Assembly: GCA_019058165.1 (NCBI GenBank)
Contig: JAHLVZ010000014.1
Location: 1-43,227 of the forward strand
DNA from: Candidatus Heimdallarchaeota archaeon
GTDB taxonomy: Archaea; Asgardarchaeota; Heimdallarchaeia; JABLTI01
DNA: 43,227 nt
Direction of reading: 5' to 3'
The notes under the pieces: model-generated
What the model was told of the DNA's origin: nothing
The model's input: only the letters and a program-made list of their open reading frames with translations
Database searches by the model: none
Made by a program: the position numbers and the translations under genes
Shown: positions 41,447-43,227 of the stretch, piece by piece
Layout: each line of letters begins with the position of its first letter
Position numbering within the stretch: position 1 is the stretch's first letter

Positions 41447-41758
41447 ATGTCAAAAATAAAAATTACAGTAGTCAAGAATTTTAGTCCTGAAGAAGTATTT
41501 GGAGAAACGTTTCACAGACCCAGTGGTAAAGAAATCACTAAATGTGGATTTAAGGAAGGTGAAACTTACATCAGTGATAATGGAAACATGCCTGAAGACT
41601 TCTGTCATCATGCGTGGTTTGGAATGTATCCGAAGATTACATTCATTAGATATGGTGGTAAATTTGAGGACTGGGCTGGAGACGGCATAGACTATGTAGC
41701 TTGTCCTGATGGTATTAGACCAGTTGTCTTCAAATTGGAAAGATTATCTGAGGAATAA
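41447..41758 (+). CDS. TIGR04076-family protein
   Basis: 103 residues from ATG 41447 (GGAG 8 bp upstream; GTG 41438 overlaps the Shine-Dalgarno). KIKITVVKNFSPEEVFGE, CGFKEGETY, PEDFCHHAWFGMYP, CPDGIRPVVFKLERL. Third gene of the operon. Confidence 0.85.
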   Translation: MSKIKITVVKNFSPEEVFGETFHRPSGKEITKCGFKEGETYISDNGNMPEDFCHHAWFGMYPKITFIRYGGKFEDWAGDGIDYVACPDGIRPVVFKLERLSEE

Positions 41759-41797
41759 TCTGAAAATTCTATAATTGCAATCTAGGAGTTATTTGAA

Positions 41798-42102
41798 TTG
41801 ACAAAAATTAAGATCACAGTACTCAAAGTATTCACTCCTGAAGATGTCTTCGGGGAAAATTCGTAAGAACCGATGGAACAGTTGTAGAACCTTGTCATCT
41901 AAAGGAAGGACGAGAGTTTCTTACTGATGGTTTTACAAAACCTGAGGGTTTTTGTAGTTGGGCTTTTGCTGATTTCAGAAAAGATTTCTATTTACTTGCT
42001 TTTGGTGGAGAAATTCCAGGTTATCCTACAGGTGTTGTATATACAGTATGTTCAGATGGTAAAAGACCTGTGTGCTTTAAACTAGAAAGATTGGAAGAAT
42101 AA
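41798..42102 (+). pseudogene. TIGR04076-family gene with one-base frameshift
   Basis: TTG 41798 (GGAG at 41784) opens KIKITVLKVFTPEDVFGENS and hits TAA at 41864-41866. One extra T in AATTCG (near 41860) would restore a full-length protein: VRTDGTVVEP, CHLKEGREF, PEGFCSWAFADF, CSDGKRPVCFKLERLEE, stop 42100-42102. The intact downstream frame suggests a recent mutation, programmed shift or sequence error. Confidence 0.75.
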
Positions 42103-42128
42103 ACTGATTTTACAATTGAGTGGTTCGG

Positions 42129-42953
42129 ATGAATACCAAAAAGAAAGATATAATTGGGTTGGACTTTTGGTCAGCTTTTGGGAAAAAGCTAGTTCAATAC
42201 CTTGAAATGAAATCTGGTTTGAGAGTATTAGATGTTGGCACAGGTGGAGGTGCTTGCTTAATTCCTGCTGCAAAAATTATTGGTTCTTCTGGTCACGCCA
42301 TTGGTATTGATCGATGGGAAAATTGTATAACTGAAACTCTTGAAAATTTAAAGAGTAATTTGTTGTATAATGCTAAAGCTGAGATTATGGATGCAAGAGA
42401 ACTTACATTTGATGACAATTCATTTGACTATGTTACATGTGGTTTCATTGGATTTAGTGATGTGTTTGATTTTCAAAACCATAAATATCGAAAAGAAAAC
42501 GATAAAATGAATCATATTCTCCGTGTCTTAAAAACTGACGGAAAAGCGGGTTTCAGTACATGGCAATCGCAAGGAGAATTAGATTATTTACGAAAATTAC
42601 TACAAGATTATTTGGGAAAATATACCTCAAAAACGAAAGAAGAGATATCAAAAGTTCCAACAAGTTATAGCAAGGAAACTACTAAGGGTTTTGAGAAAAT
42701 CTTACAAGATGTAGGTTTCAAGAATATCAATGTTTTTTCTGAAGATTTCATTATAAGATACGTAAACCTCGATGAATGGTTTAATGTGATGAAGCGTTCA
42801 GGATGGATTCTACGGGAATACTTAGGTAGCGATGAAAAGAGATATGCCGATTTCAAAGAAAAAATGCTTCCACATAATCTTGAAACATTCAAACAAAAAG
42901 ATGGAAGTTATCATTTCGTAAAAGCTGTAATTTTCGCTTTTGGTACAAAATAA
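42129..42953 (+). CDS. Class I SAM-dependent methyltransferase (UbiE-like)
   Basis: 274 residues from ATG 42129 (GTG 42120 in frame). Motif I VLDVGTGGGACLIPAAK, post-I AIGIDRW, MDARELTFDDNSFDYVTCGFIGF, ILRVLKTDGKAGFSTW. The C-terminal extension (helical) is longer than in the array methyltransferases. Substrate unknown. Last gene of the NTF2/TIGR04076 operon. Confidence 0.85.
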   Translation: MNTKKKDIIGLDFWSAFGKKLVQYLEMKSGLRVLDVGTGGGACLIPAAKIIGSSGHAIGIDRWENCITETLENLKSNLLYNAKAEIMDARELTFDDNSFDYVTCGFIGFSDVFDFQNHKYRKENDKMNHILRVLKTDGKAGFSTWQSQGELDYLRKLLQDYLGKYTSKTKEEISKVPTSYSKETTKGFEKILQDVGFKNINVFSEDFIIRYVNLDEWFNVMKRSGWILREYLGSDEKRYADFKEKMLPHNLETFKQKDGSYHFVKAVIFAFGTK

Positions 42954-42971
42954 GAAAAAAAGAAGAAAAGT

Positions 42972-42994
42972 GAGATCCTATTAGATCTCTTTTT
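42972..42994 (+). terminator. Stem-loop terminator with T-run
   Basis: GAGATC, loop CTATTA, GATCTC, then TTTTT. It ends the methyltransferase transcript and overlaps the stop of the convergent partial gene. Confidence 0.6.
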
Positions 42995-43227
42995 CAAAAA
43001 TCAAAACCTTTCCTTTGACTTCAAATCCAACAGATTTGAAGAAGTCTTTCTGATTTAGATTTGGACCGCCTAAATACATTTGGAATCTCTTTGCACCTTT
43101 GTCTTTAGCGATTTTAGTAATCATGCTGAAGTAAGAATCAAAGTTTTTCTCTGGGTCAGGGATTAATGGTCTAAATATAGCGTTTTCTTGATTTGGTTCT
43201 GCTTGAATATAAAGGAGTCCTCGAGAG
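42981..43227 (-). CDS. GNAT-type acetyltransferase, C-terminal part (start outside window)
   Basis: 82 codons visible, open to the window edge, TAA at 42981-42983. RGLLYIQAEPNQENAIFRPL, then GAKRFQMYLGGPNLNQKDFFKSVGFEVKGKVLIFEKEI fits the last strands of a GNAT domain (N..DFFKSVGF like the usual N..FY...GF). Convergent with the methyltransferase. Confidence 0.6.
   Translation of the reverse strand, partial: SRGLLYIQAEPNQENAIFRPLIPDPEKNFDSYFSMITKIAKDKGAKRFQMYLGGPNLNQKDFFKSVGFEVKGKVLIFEKEI

Overview
The window looks like chromosome from an AT-rich archaeon, most likely an Asgard (Promethearchaeota, Lokiarchaeia-like) lineage. Evidence seen: TATA boxes followed by Shine-Dalgarno-led genes, frequent TTG/GTG starts, a tRNA gene with encoded CCA, several LVIVD beta-propeller surface proteins, TIGR04076-family and CxxC...CxxC zinc-ribbon proteins, and an HdrA-like/ferredoxin/lipoyl-carrier cluster. 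The Asgard placement is inference; no ribosomal or eukaryotic-signature protein is present to fix it.

Layout. 1-4723: a partial NosD-like beta-helix surface protein, a small membrane protein, a putative nuclease-like protein, a GC-rich structured element, and a divergent AbrB / AbrB-nuclease pair with a shared operator-like repeat. 4801-4877: an intact tRNA-Met(CAU). 4878-22523: the most unusual part, an array of about twelve mostly single-gene cassettes separated by thirteen direct-repeat copies of a tRNA 3' end (anticodon stem 3' strand, variable loop, T-arm, acceptor 3' strand, CCA, then a pyrimidine tail). Cargo: Schlafen AlbA_2 proteins, a membrane PIN protein, a secreted propeller protein, a duplicated methyltransferase, a 1214-residue NLR-like propeller-GTPase-TIR-nucleosidase protein, an LVIVD protein, a TPR protein, a zinc-ribbon microprotein, a creatininase-family enzyme and a beta-lactamase-fold hydrolase. 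No integrase or transposase is visible. Most cassettes carry their own promoter-sized leader, several genes end within 15 bp of a repeat, and two minus-strand genes read into it, so that the tRNA tail supplies their last six residues and stop codon.

22524-30769: an FAD oxidoreductase and a two-domain flavoprotein; a minus-strand operon of DGC-domain, DGC-lipoyl-carrier fusion, ferredoxin and HdrA-N-like proteins, divergent from an ArsR regulator with a palindromic operator; then two LVIVD surface proteins. 30881-36164: a TIGR04076 pair with a GNAT protein, then a decarboxylase-racemase operon converging on a dihydropyrimidinase-type amidohydrolase. 36165-40473: the second zinc-ribbon copy with its conserved leader, a single-domain response regulator, a tiny secreted peptide, a large HTH protein and a TIM-barrel enzyme. 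40533-43227: an operon of an NTF2-like protein, three TIGR04076 genes (the last frameshifted) and a methyltransferase, converging on a partial GNAT gene. The two TIGR04076 loci share an operator-like inverted repeat (TCTCA-N6-TGAGA), which suggests co-regulation.

All functions are read from motifs by eye; no database search was run.
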